From assembly GCF_900112225.1 (NCBI RefSeq), contig NZ_FOLD01000002.1, forward strand, positions 124,001 to 188,000: DNA of 64,000 nt. The letters run 5' to 3'. This document shows, one piece after another, positions 20,867-29,953 of the stretch. The position numbers were made by a program, and so were the translations under genes. The notes beneath the pieces are model-generated. The model saw only the letters and a program-made list of their open reading frames with translations, had not been told where the DNA came from and ran no database searches. The DNA is from Massilia yuzhufengensis (GTDB lineage Bacteria; Pseudomonadota; Gammaproteobacteria; Burkholderiales; Burkholderiaceae_D). The number at the start of each line of letters is the position of its first letter. The stretch's first letter is position 1.

Positions 20867-21818
20867 TGACCATCCGCCTTGCCGCGGCGCGCTCGCGCCA
20901 GTCGTCCGGCACGATGAAGCCGCGCTCCACCTCTTCCACATAGCCCGGCCCTTCGCGCACCACAGCGACCAGCACCGGCGTGGAATTCGTTTCGAACTGC
21001 GCCGATAATTCCGCATGCAGCTGCGCGCGGTTCATTACCGCGGCCGAGGTGCTGCGAAACGGCGCCAGCCACTGCAGCTTGGGCAGCACGACAAAGGCGT
21101 CGCCGGCCAGCTGGCCGACTTCGGCCAGGGCGCACCAGAACCCGCGGCAATGCCCGGCGGCGATCCCGCGCATGGCCGGCCAGCTCCCGGCCGGATAGAA
21201 CAGCCAGCCCTTGACCAGCGCCCGCGCCCGCGCGACGGGGCGCGGCAGCAGCGCCTGCGCGGCCGGATGCGCGCCCAGTTCGAGCTGGCGCTCGAACACC
21301 TTGCGCATCTTCAGGCCCAGGCTGTCGGCCAGGTTGGGGCCGACCAGGGCGCTGAGCTGCCAGTCCTGCGGCGACCTGCCCTCCCCGTCCAGCAGATAGA
21401 ACTTGGTGGCCAATTCGATGTGCTCGAGCGCATCGGGTCCGTGCTCCAGCAGGAAGTCGAACTCGCCGACGGTGTCGTTGCGGTTGGCGCGCACCTGCAG
21501 GCCGTGGGCGACCAGGCGGCCGTGCTGCTGGTAGTAGAAAGCCATCAGCTTCTCGGCGTACAGGCCCAGGCGGGTGTAGACGCGCGGGCCGAGCGCTTCG
21601 TCGAGCGCGGCAGGATCGTGGTCGAGCGCGCCGAGCCAGGCGCTCAGTTCCGGGCTTGCGGGACCGGTGGAAGCGATGCGGCCCGCCCACTGCGGATCGG
21701 CCGCGTCGAGCAGGTCGGGGGCGTCGAGCAGCCAGGCCAGCGCGCGCACCCGCGGGCGCCGCAGCTGGCCCCAGCGGCGGTGGAAGCCTTGCTGGTAGCT
21801 TTCAGCCCGCGTGTCCAT
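20862..21818 (-). CDS. DUF1853 family protein
   Basis: A 318-residue protein matching DUF1853, a conserved bacterial family without known function. Characteristic stretches are RHRVRALAWLLDAPDLL-like residues near the N-terminus, the acidic EFDFLLEHG and HIELATKFYLL segments (a nuclease-like E-F-D ... E-x-A-x-K arrangement), and KGWLFYPAGSWP. I chose the ATG at 21818 (MDTRAESYQQGFHRRW). That leaves a 17-base overlap with the preceding glycosylase gene. The E-F-D/E-x-x-x-K pattern resembles PD-(D/E)XK nucleases, but activity is not established. The last two codons (ACG TAG) lie in the repeat at 20781. Confidence 0.8.
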   Translation of the reverse strand: MDTRAESYQQGFHRRWGQLRRPRVRALAWLLDAPDLLDAADPQWAGRIASTGPASPELSAWLGALDHDPAALDEALGPRVYTRLGLYAEKLMAFYYQQHGRLVAHGLQVRANRNDTVGEFDFLLEHGPDALEHIELATKFYLLDGEGRSPQDWQLSALVGPNLADSLGLKMRKVFERQLELGAHPAAQALLPRPVARARALVKGWLFYPAGSWPAMRGIAAGHCRGFWCALAEVGQLAGDAFVVLPKLQWLAPFRSTSAAVMNRAQLHAELSAQFETNSTPVLVAVVREGPGYVEEVERGFIVPDDWRERAAARRMVT

Positions 21819-22650
21819 CGAGCGCCCTGGCGCGGCACAGGTCGGCCCATGCGAGGGCCTTGTCATGGCCACGCTGCAGCAGCTCGGCCGGGTGCAAGGT
21901 CGCCACCATCGGCACGTCGCCCAGGCGATGCACGGCGCCGCGCGAACCGGCCAGCGGCTCCGCGAGCGGCTGGCCGAGCAGGCCGTTGGCCGCCACCTGG
22001 CCCATGGTCAGCACCACCCCGGCGCCGGTGAGCGCGCGTTCGCGCTCCAGGAAGGGACGGCAGGCCGCCGCTTCCTCGGCGGTGGGCGCACGGTCGCCGC
22101 CCTTGGCGTTGACGGGACGGCACTTGACCAGGGACGTGACATACACGTCCGTTTCGCGCGACATGCCGACCGCGGCCAGCATATTGTCGAGCAGCTTGCC
22201 CGGCTCGCCGGTCATCGGCTGGCCGGCCTTTTCGTCGGCCGCACTGGCGGTGCCGGCGGCGACCAGCCAGCGCGCCTGGCGCGCGCCGGCGCCCAGCACC
22301 GGCTTACGGCCTTCGCTGCAGGCGCTGCAGTGCTTGCAAGTGGCGATCGCCAGGCGCAGGCCGGCCCAGTCGAGGGTGGAGACGTCGACCTGTTCCGGCG
22401 CGGGCTCGGCGCCCCATGCGCTGTTGTCGTTCACGGGCGGCGTCCAGGCGGGCTTCACCACGCGCTCGGCGACCTGGCGCGGCATGGGCGGCGGCGCCAG
22501 CGGCTGCGGCGCGGCTGCCGGGGTTTCCGGCGCGGCGGCTTCAGGGATGTCAGCCTGCGTTGCGGCATCCGCTACCGCGCGCAGCTTCCACAGCGGCCCG
22601 ATCCCCATCTCGGCCAGGAAGGCCGCGTCGCGCTCGCTCAACCGGTTCAC
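21802..22650 (-). CDS. Uracil-DNA glycosylase family 4-like protein with altered motif 1
   Basis: A 282-residue protein. The N-terminal 90 residues are a variable Pro/Ala-rich region and the rest is a family-4 UDG domain. The four iron-sulfur cysteines are present (CKHC, then VKCRP, then ACRPFL), and motif 2 is kept in ATLHPAELLQ. Motif 1, normally G-E-x-P-G-x-x-E-D, reads GTASAADEK, so the Glu and the P-G turn are lost. The fold and cluster should survive but uracil excision may be reduced or changed. It overlaps rimI by 4 bases and the DUF1853 gene by 17, indicating one operon with tsaB-rimI. Confidence 0.82.
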   Translation of the reverse strand: MNRLSERDAAFLAEMGIGPLWKLRAVADAATQADIPEAAAPETPAAAPQPLAPPPMPRQVAERVVKPAWTPPVNDNSAWGAEPAPEQVDVSTLDWAGLRLAIATCKHCSACSEGRKPVLGAGARQARWLVAAGTASAADEKAGQPMTGEPGKLLDNMLAAVGMSRETDVYVTSLVKCRPVNAKGGDRAPTAEEAAACRPFLERERALTGAGVVLTMGQVAANGLLGQPLAEPLAGSRGAVHRLGDVPMVATLHPAELLQRGHDKALAWADLCRARALDGHAG

Positions 22651-23117
22651 AGGGCGATCCTCATCACGATGGCATCCTCGCGCTGCCCGGCATGCGCCGG
22701 ATAATAGCCCTTGCGGCGCCCGATCTCGCGGTACCCATAGCGGCGGTAGACCTCGAGCGCACGTTCATTGGTCGGGCGCACTTCGAGCAGGATCGATTCC
22801 ATGCCCTGCGATTTCGCGCGCGCGCCAATCCGGTCGAGCAGGTGGCGCCCGAGTCCCTGGCGCTGGCTGCCGGCCGCCACGGCCACGTCGAGCAAGTGGG
22901 CTTCATCGACCGCGTACATCAGCAGGTAATAGGCAGCCAGCGCGCCCTGCGCATCGCGCGCCACCCAGGCGTCGTAGCCGCTGGCAAGCGAATCGGAAAA
23001 ATTGGCGCGGCTCCAGGGGTGCGGAAAGACGCTGCATTCGAGCGCATGCACCTCGTCGACGTCGCCCGCCGTCATCGGCGCGAACGTGAGCTGGGCGGTC
23101 GCGTTGAGTACCGTCAT
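22647..23117 (-). CDS. rimI: Ribosomal protein S18 alanine N-acetyltransferase RimI
   Basis: A GNAT acetyltransferase of 156 residues that acetylates the N-terminus of ribosomal protein S18. The acetyl-CoA motif is seen as VAVAAGSQRQGLGRHLLDRI, followed by LEVRPTNERALEVYRRYGY with the catalytic Glu/Tyr region. It overlaps tsaB by 4 bases, the common tsaB-rimI pairing. Confidence 0.93.
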   Translation of the reverse strand: MTVLNATAQLTFAPMTAGDVDEVHALECSVFPHPWSRANFSDSLASGYDAWVARDAQGALAAYYLLMYAVDEAHLLDVAVAAGSQRQGLGRHLLDRIGARAKSQGMESILLEVRPTNERALEVYRRYGYREIGRRKGYYPAHAGQREDAIVMRIAL

Positions 23118-23824
23118 GCCCCGGCCTTCGCGGCATTGATCACCTGGCGCTCGGCGCTGGTATAGGCGACCTTGTTGCGCAGGTAGAGCGGCTGGGCCTG
23201 GGCCGCCGGCACGGCCAGCCCCGCGGCCAGCGCCGCGACGCCCAGCAGCGCCAGTTCGCGCGCATGCGGCAGGATGTCGCCGATGGCGCCGGCCGCGAAG
23301 GCCTTGCCGGCAAACGCTTCCGGATAGACGGCGAAGCCGTTGCCGCAGGCTGCCAGGCCTTCGGCCGCGAGCGGCTCAAGAGCGTCCGGCGCGCACAATG
23401 CGGGCGGCGAGACCTCGATCCAGTGACCGCCTTGATACCGGTACTGCGCCCAGTACACCTCGTTCATGCGCGCGTCGAGCACCGCCAGCACGTCCAGCGC
23501 GCCGGTGCGCGCGCGGCAGGCCTCGGCCATCGCCGCCAGGGTCACCAGCGGCAGCACCGGCAGGCCCGCGCCGAAGGCCAGGCCCTGGGCCACGCCGCAG
23601 GCGGTGCGCACGCCGGTAAACGAACCGGGACCGGCGCCGAAGGCGATGGCGTCGACATCGGCCAGCTTGACACCGGCTTCGCGCAGCAGCTCCTGCACCA
23701 TCGGCAGGATGGCTTGCGAATGGGTGCGCACACCGGAAGTGGAACGAGAAATCACGTGGTCGCCGGCCAGCAGCGCGCAGGAGGCGAGCTCGGACGAAGT
23801 TTCAATGGCGAGGATGGTAGGCAT
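23114..23824 (-). CDS. tsaB: tRNA t6A biosynthesis protein TsaB
   Basis: TsaB is the non-catalytic partner of TsaD in making N6-threonylcarbamoyl-adenosine at tRNA position 37. The 236-residue product has the actin-like start ILAIETSSELASCALL, HSQAILPMVQELL, and the GAGPGSFTGVRTACGVAQGLAFG loop. Normal length. First gene of a tsaB-rimI-udg-DUF1853 run, divergent from the thioredoxin-like gene 70 bases away. Confidence 0.95.
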   Translation of the reverse strand: MPTILAIETSSELASCALLAGDHVISRSTSGVRTHSQAILPMVQELLREAGVKLADVDAIAFGAGPGSFTGVRTACGVAQGLAFGAGLPVLPLVTLAAMAEACRARTGALDVLAVLDARMNEVYWAQYRYQGGHWIEVSPPALCAPDALEPLAAEGLAACGNGFAVYPEAFAGKAFAAGAIGDILPHARELALLGVAALAAGLAVPAAQAQPLYLRNKVAYTSAERQVINAAKAGA

Positions 23825-23893
23825 GCCGCTATTTTACCCGCTCGGCGGGCCCCGATCCACGCCGCCTGCCCGAAGCGAGGTAAAATCCGGCTC

Positions 23894-24313
23894 ATGCAAA
23901 GTCTGACCCTGGATTCCACCAACCGCGACGACGTCGCCAGCGCCATGCAGGGCGACGCCCTGACGGTCGCCTGCCTGTGCGCCGCCTGGTGCGGCACCTG
24001 CTCGACCTACCGCGCCACCTTCGAAGAGCTGGCCATGCGCCACCCGGACAAGACCTTCGTGTGGATCGACATCGAAGACCAGTCCGACATCGTGGGCGAC
24101 CTCGACGTCGACAACTTCCCGACCCTCCTGGTGCAGCGCGGCGATACGGTGGCGTTCTTCGGCACCGTGCTGCCCGACGGCGCCGTGGCCGAGCGCCTGG
24201 TGCAGGCGCAGGCGGCCCAGGCGCCGGACGAGATGGCGCGCTGGGCCAGTTCCAGCGAAGAGCGGCGCGGCTGGCAGCGCGACTGCAACCTGCGCGCGCT
24301 GCTGGCAGCCTAA
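23894..24313 (+). CDS. Thioredoxin-like protein
   Basis: A 139-residue protein with a thioredoxin fold. The redox motif is WCGTC (Cys33, Cys36) in place of the usual WCGPC, and the cis-Pro lies in DVDNFPTLLVQRGD. No signal peptide, so it is cytoplasmic. A C-terminal extension of about 35 residues ends in CNLRALLAA. The ATG at 23894 (MQSLTLDSTNRDD) fits the domain; the longer open frame upstream is antisense to tsaB. The Pro to Thr change in the motif should raise the redox potential toward that of oxidants or isomerases. Confidence 0.85.
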   Translation: MQSLTLDSTNRDDVASAMQGDALTVACLCAAWCGTCSTYRATFEELAMRHPDKTFVWIDIEDQSDIVGDLDVDNFPTLLVQRGDTVAFFGTVLPDGAVAERLVQAQAAQAPDEMARWASSSEERRGWQRDCNLRALLAA

Positions 24314-26637
24314 GCCAGCCGCAAAGGCAGGCTGCGCAGCCGCTGCCCGGTGAGCGTGAACACCGCGGCCGCCACCGCCGGCGCGATCGGCGGCACCGTC
24401 GCTTCGCCCACGCCTTCCGGATGCGCGGCGCTCGGCATGATGATGGTCTCCACTTCGGGCGCCTGGGCCATCCTGAGCACCGGGTAGTCGCCGAAATTCG
24501 ACTGCTGCACGCGCCCATCCCTGAGCGTGATCTCCCCATGCAGCGCCGCCGACAGGCCGAACACCACCCCTGACTCCACCTGCTGGGCCACGATGTTCGG
24601 GTTCACCACCAGGCCGCAGTCGATCGCGCACACCACCCGGTGCACGCGGATCTCCTTGCCCGCCACCGACACTTCGGCCACCTGGGCCACCGTGCTGCCG
24701 AAGGAGCGGTGCAGCGCCACGCCGTGGGCCCGGCCCGGCGCCGGCTGCCCGGCCCGTGCGACTGCCGCATCGAGCACCGCCAGCGCGCGCGGCTGCCCGG
24801 CCAGCAGCGCGCGCCGCAAGGCGACGCCATCGCGCTTGCCGGCATGCGCCACCTCGTCCAGGAAGCCCTCCTTGAAGAAGGCGTTGTGCGAGTGGCCCAC
24901 CGAGCGGAAGTAACCCAGCGGCACCGGGCTGTCGACGATCACGTGTTCGATGCGCTGGTTCGCGATGTCGTACTGCATGTCGTACTCGCCCTCGGCGGTG
25001 GTGCGGTCCGGCCCCACGCCGGGCAAGCCGAGGTTGCGCGGAAAATACTGGTGGCCGATGGCGCCGCCGGCCGACTTGTTGTCCCAGGCCAGGATGTTCC
25101 CATCGGCGTCGAGGTGGGCGCGAAAGCGCGCCAGCGCGGCCGGGCGGTAGACGTCGTGCGTGGTGTCGTCTTCGCGGGTCCAGACCAGCTGCACCGGCTT
25201 GCCGCCTGCCGCCATGGCGATGGCGACGGCCTGGGCCACCATGTCGGCCTCCAGCCGGCGGCCAAAACCGCCGCCCAGCAGCATCACCTCGATCGCCACG
25301 TCCTCGCGCGCCACGCCGGCCACGCGCGCGGCCACGTCCACCGCGATGCTCGGCACCTGGGTCGAGGCCCATAGCCGCACCTTGCCGTTTGCTACCTGCG
25401 CGGTGCAGTTCACCGGTTCCAGCGCCGCATGCGCCAGGTAGGGCGCGCGGTACTCGGCCGTGATGGACAGCGCCACCCCGGCCACGTCCTGGGTGCCGCT
25501 CTCGTGGTAGACGTAGCCGCTGTCCTCGTCCAGCGCCCGCGCGAACTCGCCGAACACCGCTTCGCTCGACAGGCGCGCCGCCGCGCCTTCGTTCCAGGTG
25601 ACGGGCAGCGCCTGCGCCGCCTGGCGCGCCTGCCACCAGCTGGACGCCAGCACCGCCACGCCGGCGCCGGCGCCGCTGCGCTCGCCGGGAACGCCAGGGA
25701 CCGGCACCACCTGCAGCACGCCCGGCATCGACGCCACCGCGGCCGCGTCAAACGACGCCACCGCCCCGCCGATCACCGGCGACATCTTCACCGCCGCATA
25801 CACCATGCCGGGAATGCGCGCGTCGATGCCGAAACGCGCGCTGCCGTCCGACTTGGCGCGGCTGTCCAGGCGCGGCGCGGGCTGGCCGATCAGACGGAAC
25901 TGGCCCGGCTGTTTCAGGCGTACATCCGCGCTGTCGATGCCGGCGCCCACCCGGGCCGCCTGCGCCGCCAGCGCGCCATAGCCCGCGCGCCGTCCGTCCG
26001 GATGCAGCACGAAGCCGTCCCGGGTCGCCAGCCGGGCCACCGGTGTGTTCCATGCTTCGCCCGCCGCCTTGAGCAGCATGGCGCGCGCCACCGCGCCCGC
26101 TTCGCGCATCGGCGCCCAGGCATCTTTCACACTGGTGGAGCCGCCGGTAAACATGATGCCCAGCTCGCGCCCGATCTTGGCCAGCATCCACTGCGCGCCC
26201 TGGCGCAGCGCGCCCGTGTCATCGGGATGGAAAGGAAGGTTCTCGCGCAGCACCGTGATGTTGGCGAAGATCTTGTCGATCGGGGCCTGCAGCACGCGCA
26301 CCGAGGCCAGCGCCACGTCGAGTTCTTCGGCCACCAGCATCGGCAGCGCGGTATGCACGCCCTGCCCCATTTCGCTGCGCGGCACCACCACCGACACCGT
26401 GCCGTCCGGCGCGATGGCGATCCAGCCGTTGAGGGCAACCGTACCCGCATCGACCGGCAGCGGCGCGGCCGTGTGCAGGCGCTGGCGCGGCGGCTGGGCG
26501 CCCCAACCCACCAGCAGGGCGCCGCCGGCCAGCACGCCACCCAAAAGAAAACGGCGCCGTGAGACGCCGCTGCGTGGGGGCGCGTCCTGCGCCGGTGCTT
26601 CGTCAGCCTGGGACGGTTGTTCCAGCCTCATGTTCAT
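24310..26637 (-). CDS. Molybdopterin-binding oxidoreductase large subunit (isoquinoline 1-oxidoreductase beta-like)
   Basis: A 775-residue xanthine-dehydrogenase-family protein. The N-terminus carries a twin-arginine signal (SRRRFLLGG near residue 26), so it is exported folded. The molybdopterin domain shows SEMGQGVHTALPMLVAEEL, the LGGGFGRR motif, and near the C-terminus VEGVGEATVPPIAPAV-like residues (HPEGVGEATVPP) where the catalytic Glu is expected. The family normally works with a small 2Fe-2S subunit, and none is encoded next to it. Substrate unknown; aldehydes or N-heterocycles are typical. Its start overlaps the end of the preceding EAL gene by 35 bases. Confidence 0.88.
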   Translation of the reverse strand: MNMRLEQPSQADEAPAQDAPPRSGVSRRRFLLGGVLAGGALLVGWGAQPPRQRLHTAAPLPVDAGTVALNGWIAIAPDGTVSVVVPRSEMGQGVHTALPMLVAEELDVALASVRVLQAPIDKIFANITVLRENLPFHPDDTGALRQGAQWMLAKIGRELGIMFTGGSTSVKDAWAPMREAGAVARAMLLKAAGEAWNTPVARLATRDGFVLHPDGRRAGYGALAAQAARVGAGIDSADVRLKQPGQFRLIGQPAPRLDSRAKSDGSARFGIDARIPGMVYAAVKMSPVIGGAVASFDAAAVASMPGVLQVVPVPGVPGERSGAGAGVAVLASSWWQARQAAQALPVTWNEGAAARLSSEAVFGEFARALDEDSGYVYHESGTQDVAGVALSITAEYRAPYLAHAALEPVNCTAQVANGKVRLWASTQVPSIAVDVAARVAGVAREDVAIEVMLLGGGFGRRLEADMVAQAVAIAMAAGGKPVQLVWTREDDTTHDVYRPAALARFRAHLDADGNILAWDNKSAGGAIGHQYFPRNLGLPGVGPDRTTAEGEYDMQYDIANQRIEHVIVDSPVPLGYFRSVGHSHNAFFKEGFLDEVAHAGKRDGVALRRALLAGQPRALAVLDAAVARAGQPAPGRAHGVALHRSFGSTVAQVAEVSVAGKEIRVHRVVCAIDCGLVVNPNIVAQQVESGVVFGLSAALHGEITLRDGRVQQSNFGDYPVLRMAQAPEVETIIMPSAAHPEGVGEATVPPIAPAVAAAVFTLTGQRLRSLPLRLA

Positions 26638-29600
26638 CGTGTCCTTGTCCCCACTGTGCCAATAGGTCGTCCGGCGCCACCGGCCGGCTGTACAGGTAGC
26701 CCTGCGCGTGGCGGCAGCCGTGCCGCAGCAGGAAGGCCGCCTGTTCTTCGTTTTCCACGCCTTCCGCCACCACCGACAAGTTCAGGCTCTTGCCGAGCTG
26801 GATGATCGCCACCGCGATCGCCTCGTCGTTGGCGTCGGTCGAGATATCCTGGATGAAGCTGCGGTCGATCTTCAGGGTCTGCACCGGCAGCTGGCTCAGG
26901 TAGGCCAGCGACGAGTAGCCGGTGCCGAAGTCGTCGATCGCCAGTCCCACGCCGACCGCGCGCAGGTCGTTCACGTAGCCCAGCGCGTCGCCGGTATTCA
27001 TGATCACCGACTCGGTCACTTCGAGCTGCAGGCGCTGCGCTTCCAGCCCGGCTTCCTGCAGCACCGAGGCCACCATCGGCGCGATGCTGCCGCGCTCGAA
27101 CTGGCGCACCGACAGGTTGACCGCCATCTTGGGCACCCGCAGCCCGGCCGTATCCCAGCATATCATCTGGCGGCAGGCCTCGGCCAGTACCCACTGGCCC
27201 AGCTGGCTGATGAAGCCCGTGTCTTCCGCCACCGGGATGAAGCGCACCGGTGCTACCTGCCCCAGCTCCGGGTTGTGCCAGCGCACCAGCGCTTCCACGC
27301 CGATCAGCTGGCGGGTGGCGATGTCGACCTGCGGCTGGTAGTGCAGGTAGATCTCGTTCTTCTCGATCGCGCGCCGCAGCAGCGCTTCGAGCCGCAGGCG
27401 CTCCAGGCCTTCGCCGCTCATCGACGCGGCATAGAACTGGTAGCCGTTGCGGCCGCGCGCCTTGGCCTGGTACATGGCCACGTCGGCATTCCGGACCAGC
27501 ATGTTCAGGTCCGTGGCGTCCTGCGGGAACAGGCTCACGCCAACGCTGCCGGTGACGAACAGCTCGTAGCCCGACACCGTAAACGGCTGCTCGAACAGCT
27601 TGACCAGCTTGTCGGCCACATGGGCCGTGCCCGAGGCGCCGTTGACGCCTTCGAGCAGCACGATGAACTCGTCGCCGCCCAGGCGCGCCAGCGTGTCGTC
27701 CTCGCGCAGGCAGCCGGCAAGGGCCGCGGCCACCTGCTTGAGCAGCTCGTCGCCGACATGGTGGCCGAGCGTGTCGTTGACGTTCTTGAAGCGGTCCAGG
27801 TCGATGAACAGCACCGCCAGCTGGGCTGTTTCGCGCGCCGCGCGCACCATGGCGTGCTGCAGGCGGTCGTGGAACAGCAGCCGGTTCGGCAGCGCGGTGA
27901 GCGGGTCGTGGTGGGCCAGGTGGTCGAGCTTGTCCTGCGATTCCTTGACCTTGGTGATGTCGCTGAACACGCACACGTAGTGGGTGACCGCATCGTCGTC
28001 GTCGCGCACGGCGGACACCGTGAGCGACTCCAGGTAGACCTCGCCGTTCTTGCGGGTTTCCCACAGCTCGCCGCGCCAGAAGCCGGCGTCGAGCAGGTCG
28101 CGCCACAGGCCTTGCGACTGCGCCTCGTCGCGCAGGGTGGCGCGGGTCAGGCTCGAATGCTGGCCGACGGCCTCGATTTCGGTATAGCCGGTGATCTGGG
28201 TGAAGGCCGGGTTGGTGGCGACGATGCGCCCGCCCACGTCGAGCACCATGACGCCGTCGGCGATGTGTTCGAGCACGGTGGCGGACAGGCGCAGCTTTTC
28301 CTCGGCCAGCTTGCGCTCGGTGATATCGGCGAACACCCAGATGCTGCCCTCGTGCGGGCGCGCGGCGTCGAGCGCGCAGCCGCTCACCAGCAGCCAGATC
28401 AGCGAGCCGTCGCGCCGCCGCAGCTGCAGTTCTTCGCCGGTGTCGGGCCCGGCGGCGATCTTCGGGTAGCGCTCGGCCCACAGGCGCTCGAAGGCGGCGC
28501 GGGTGGGGAACAGGATCTCGGTGGAGCTGCCGGCCATCTCGCCGTCGCCGTAGCCGAACAGCTCTTCGCCGCGGCGGTTGGCCGAGACGATGCGGCGCTC
28601 GCGGATGAACAGCACGCCGAACATGACGTTGTCGAGGATCGCGCCCTGTTCGTTGAGCAGCGCTTCGATGCGCATCTCGTCGTGCTTGCGCTCGCTGATG
28701 TCGTAGATGATGCCGTCGACGCGGAAATCGGGGCTGCCCCACTCGCCCTGGGGCTGGCCGCTCTCGAGCACCCAGCGCTCGATGCCGCCGGCGTCGACGA
28801 TCCGGTATTCGACTTCATAGGGAATGCCCGACACCAGCGCATCCTTGGCCACGTGGCGCTGCATGCGCCGGTCTTCCGGATGGATGATGTTGGACCAGTC
28901 GTCGGTGGTGGCCAGCATGAAGCGCTCGGCCGGGAAGCCCGAGATTTCCTCGATGGCGTCGCTGACGAAGTCGATGTGGCCGCCCGGGCGGGCGCGGAAC
29001 ACGGCGCCCGGCACTTGCGTGACAATGGTGCGGAACTGCTCTTCGCGCCGGGCGATGTCGGCGAACAGCTGGCCGATCGCCATCCGCATGCCTTCCATCT
29101 GGCCACCCAGGCGTCCGAGTTCGTCGTCGGCCTGCAAGGCCAGCGGGGTATCGAAGTCGCCGCGCGCGAGCCGGTCGGAAAATCCGGTGAGGGTACGCAG
29201 CGGCGAGAGCAGGCGGCGCCGGATCAGGAGGCCAATGAGCAGCAGCGACACCCCCAACTGGATTGCCAGCACCAGCACGTAGTTGCGCTGCTTGGCGCGC
29301 AGCGCCTGCTGGTAATAATAGTCGCCCATTTCGATCGCCACGTGGCCGATGGCCTGGCCGCGCACCACGATGTCGCGTTCGGCGCGGTAGGCGCGCGTGC
29401 CCGGCGGCAGCAGCGCGCGCCGGTTGATGACTTCAAGCTGCGACAGGCCGCGCACCTCGATATGCACCACCGCCGGGTCGCGCATGAAGGAATCGACCAG
29501 CGAACGCGCCGCATCCAGGTTCATGTCCCACAGCGATTCCTGGATGCCCAGGGCCAGGATGTCGGCATTGCGCTGCAGCGCGTCATTCAGGGTGCGGGCG

Positions 29601-29842
29601 GTGGCTTCACGCTCCTGCACCCCGATCAGGAAGTAGCCGCCGACCATCGCCGGCACCGCCAGCCCGCCGAACACCACCAGCAGCAGCGCCCCGTGGATCG
29701 AGCGGCCGTACAGCTTGCGCAAGCGGGCCGGTAATCCGCGTAGTGGTGATCGTGGCAGGGGCATGGGGTGCGGCCATGCCCCCGGCTTGCAGCGGGGCAC
29801 ACAGCCATTACGGGTGGCAATGGAATTGCCCCGATTATGCAT
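26603..29842 (-). CDS. HAMP-PAS-GGDEF-EAL membrane signalling protein
   Basis: A 1079-residue c-di-GMP enzyme. A transmembrane helix near residues 53-75, a periplasmic sensor of about 110 residues, a second helix near 190-208 and HAMP come first. Three PAS/PAC units (about 270-640) follow, then GGDEF with an intact motif (RLGGDEFIVLLEG) and EAL with intact EALVRW, DDFGTGYSS, KIDRSF and AEGVE motifs. Both synthesis and breakdown of c-di-GMP are possible. The start may be Met27 (MPLPRSPLRG) instead of Met1. Genes overlap at its 3' end, so it is probably transcribed with the molybdopterin gene. Confidence 0.93.
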   Translation of the reverse strand: MHNRGNSIATRNGCVPRCKPGAWPHPMPLPRSPLRGLPARLRKLYGRSIHGALLLVVFGGLAVPAMVGGYFLIGVQEREATARTLNDALQRNADILALGIQESLWDMNLDAARSLVDSFMRDPAVVHIEVRGLSQLEVINRRALLPPGTRAYRAERDIVVRGQAIGHVAIEMGDYYYQQALRAKQRNYVLVLAIQLGVSLLLIGLLIRRRLLSPLRTLTGFSDRLARGDFDTPLALQADDELGRLGGQMEGMRMAIGQLFADIARREEQFRTIVTQVPGAVFRARPGGHIDFVSDAIEEISGFPAERFMLATTDDWSNIIHPEDRRMQRHVAKDALVSGIPYEVEYRIVDAGGIERWVLESGQPQGEWGSPDFRVDGIIYDISERKHDEMRIEALLNEQGAILDNVMFGVLFIRERRIVSANRRGEELFGYGDGEMAGSSTEILFPTRAAFERLWAERYPKIAAGPDTGEELQLRRRDGSLIWLLVSGCALDAARPHEGSIWVFADITERKLAEEKLRLSATVLEHIADGVMVLDVGGRIVATNPAFTQITGYTEIEAVGQHSSLTRATLRDEAQSQGLWRDLLDAGFWRGELWETRKNGEVYLESLTVSAVRDDDDAVTHYVCVFSDITKVKESQDKLDHLAHHDPLTALPNRLLFHDRLQHAMVRAARETAQLAVLFIDLDRFKNVNDTLGHHVGDELLKQVAAALAGCLREDDTLARLGGDEFIVLLEGVNGASGTAHVADKLVKLFEQPFTVSGYELFVTGSVGVSLFPQDATDLNMLVRNADVAMYQAKARGRNGYQFYAASMSGEGLERLRLEALLRRAIEKNEIYLHYQPQVDIATRQLIGVEALVRWHNPELGQVAPVRFIPVAEDTGFISQLGQWVLAEACRQMICWDTAGLRVPKMAVNLSVRQFERGSIAPMVASVLQEAGLEAQRLQLEVTESVIMNTGDALGYVNDLRAVGVGLAIDDFGTGYSSLAYLSQLPVQTLKIDRSFIQDISTDANDEAIAVAIIQLGKSLNLSVVAEGVENEEQAAFLLRHGCRHAQGYLYSRPVAPDDLLAQWGQGHDEHEAGTTVPG

Positions 29843-29953
29843 GGTAGATTGTCACAAGTCAGCAAATTGAACGCGGCAGGCGCCGCTATTTTTACGGGTG
29901 TCGGCAGGACGCGACAAGACTTGTTATGATTGAATCTTTCAGAGGAGTAACAG

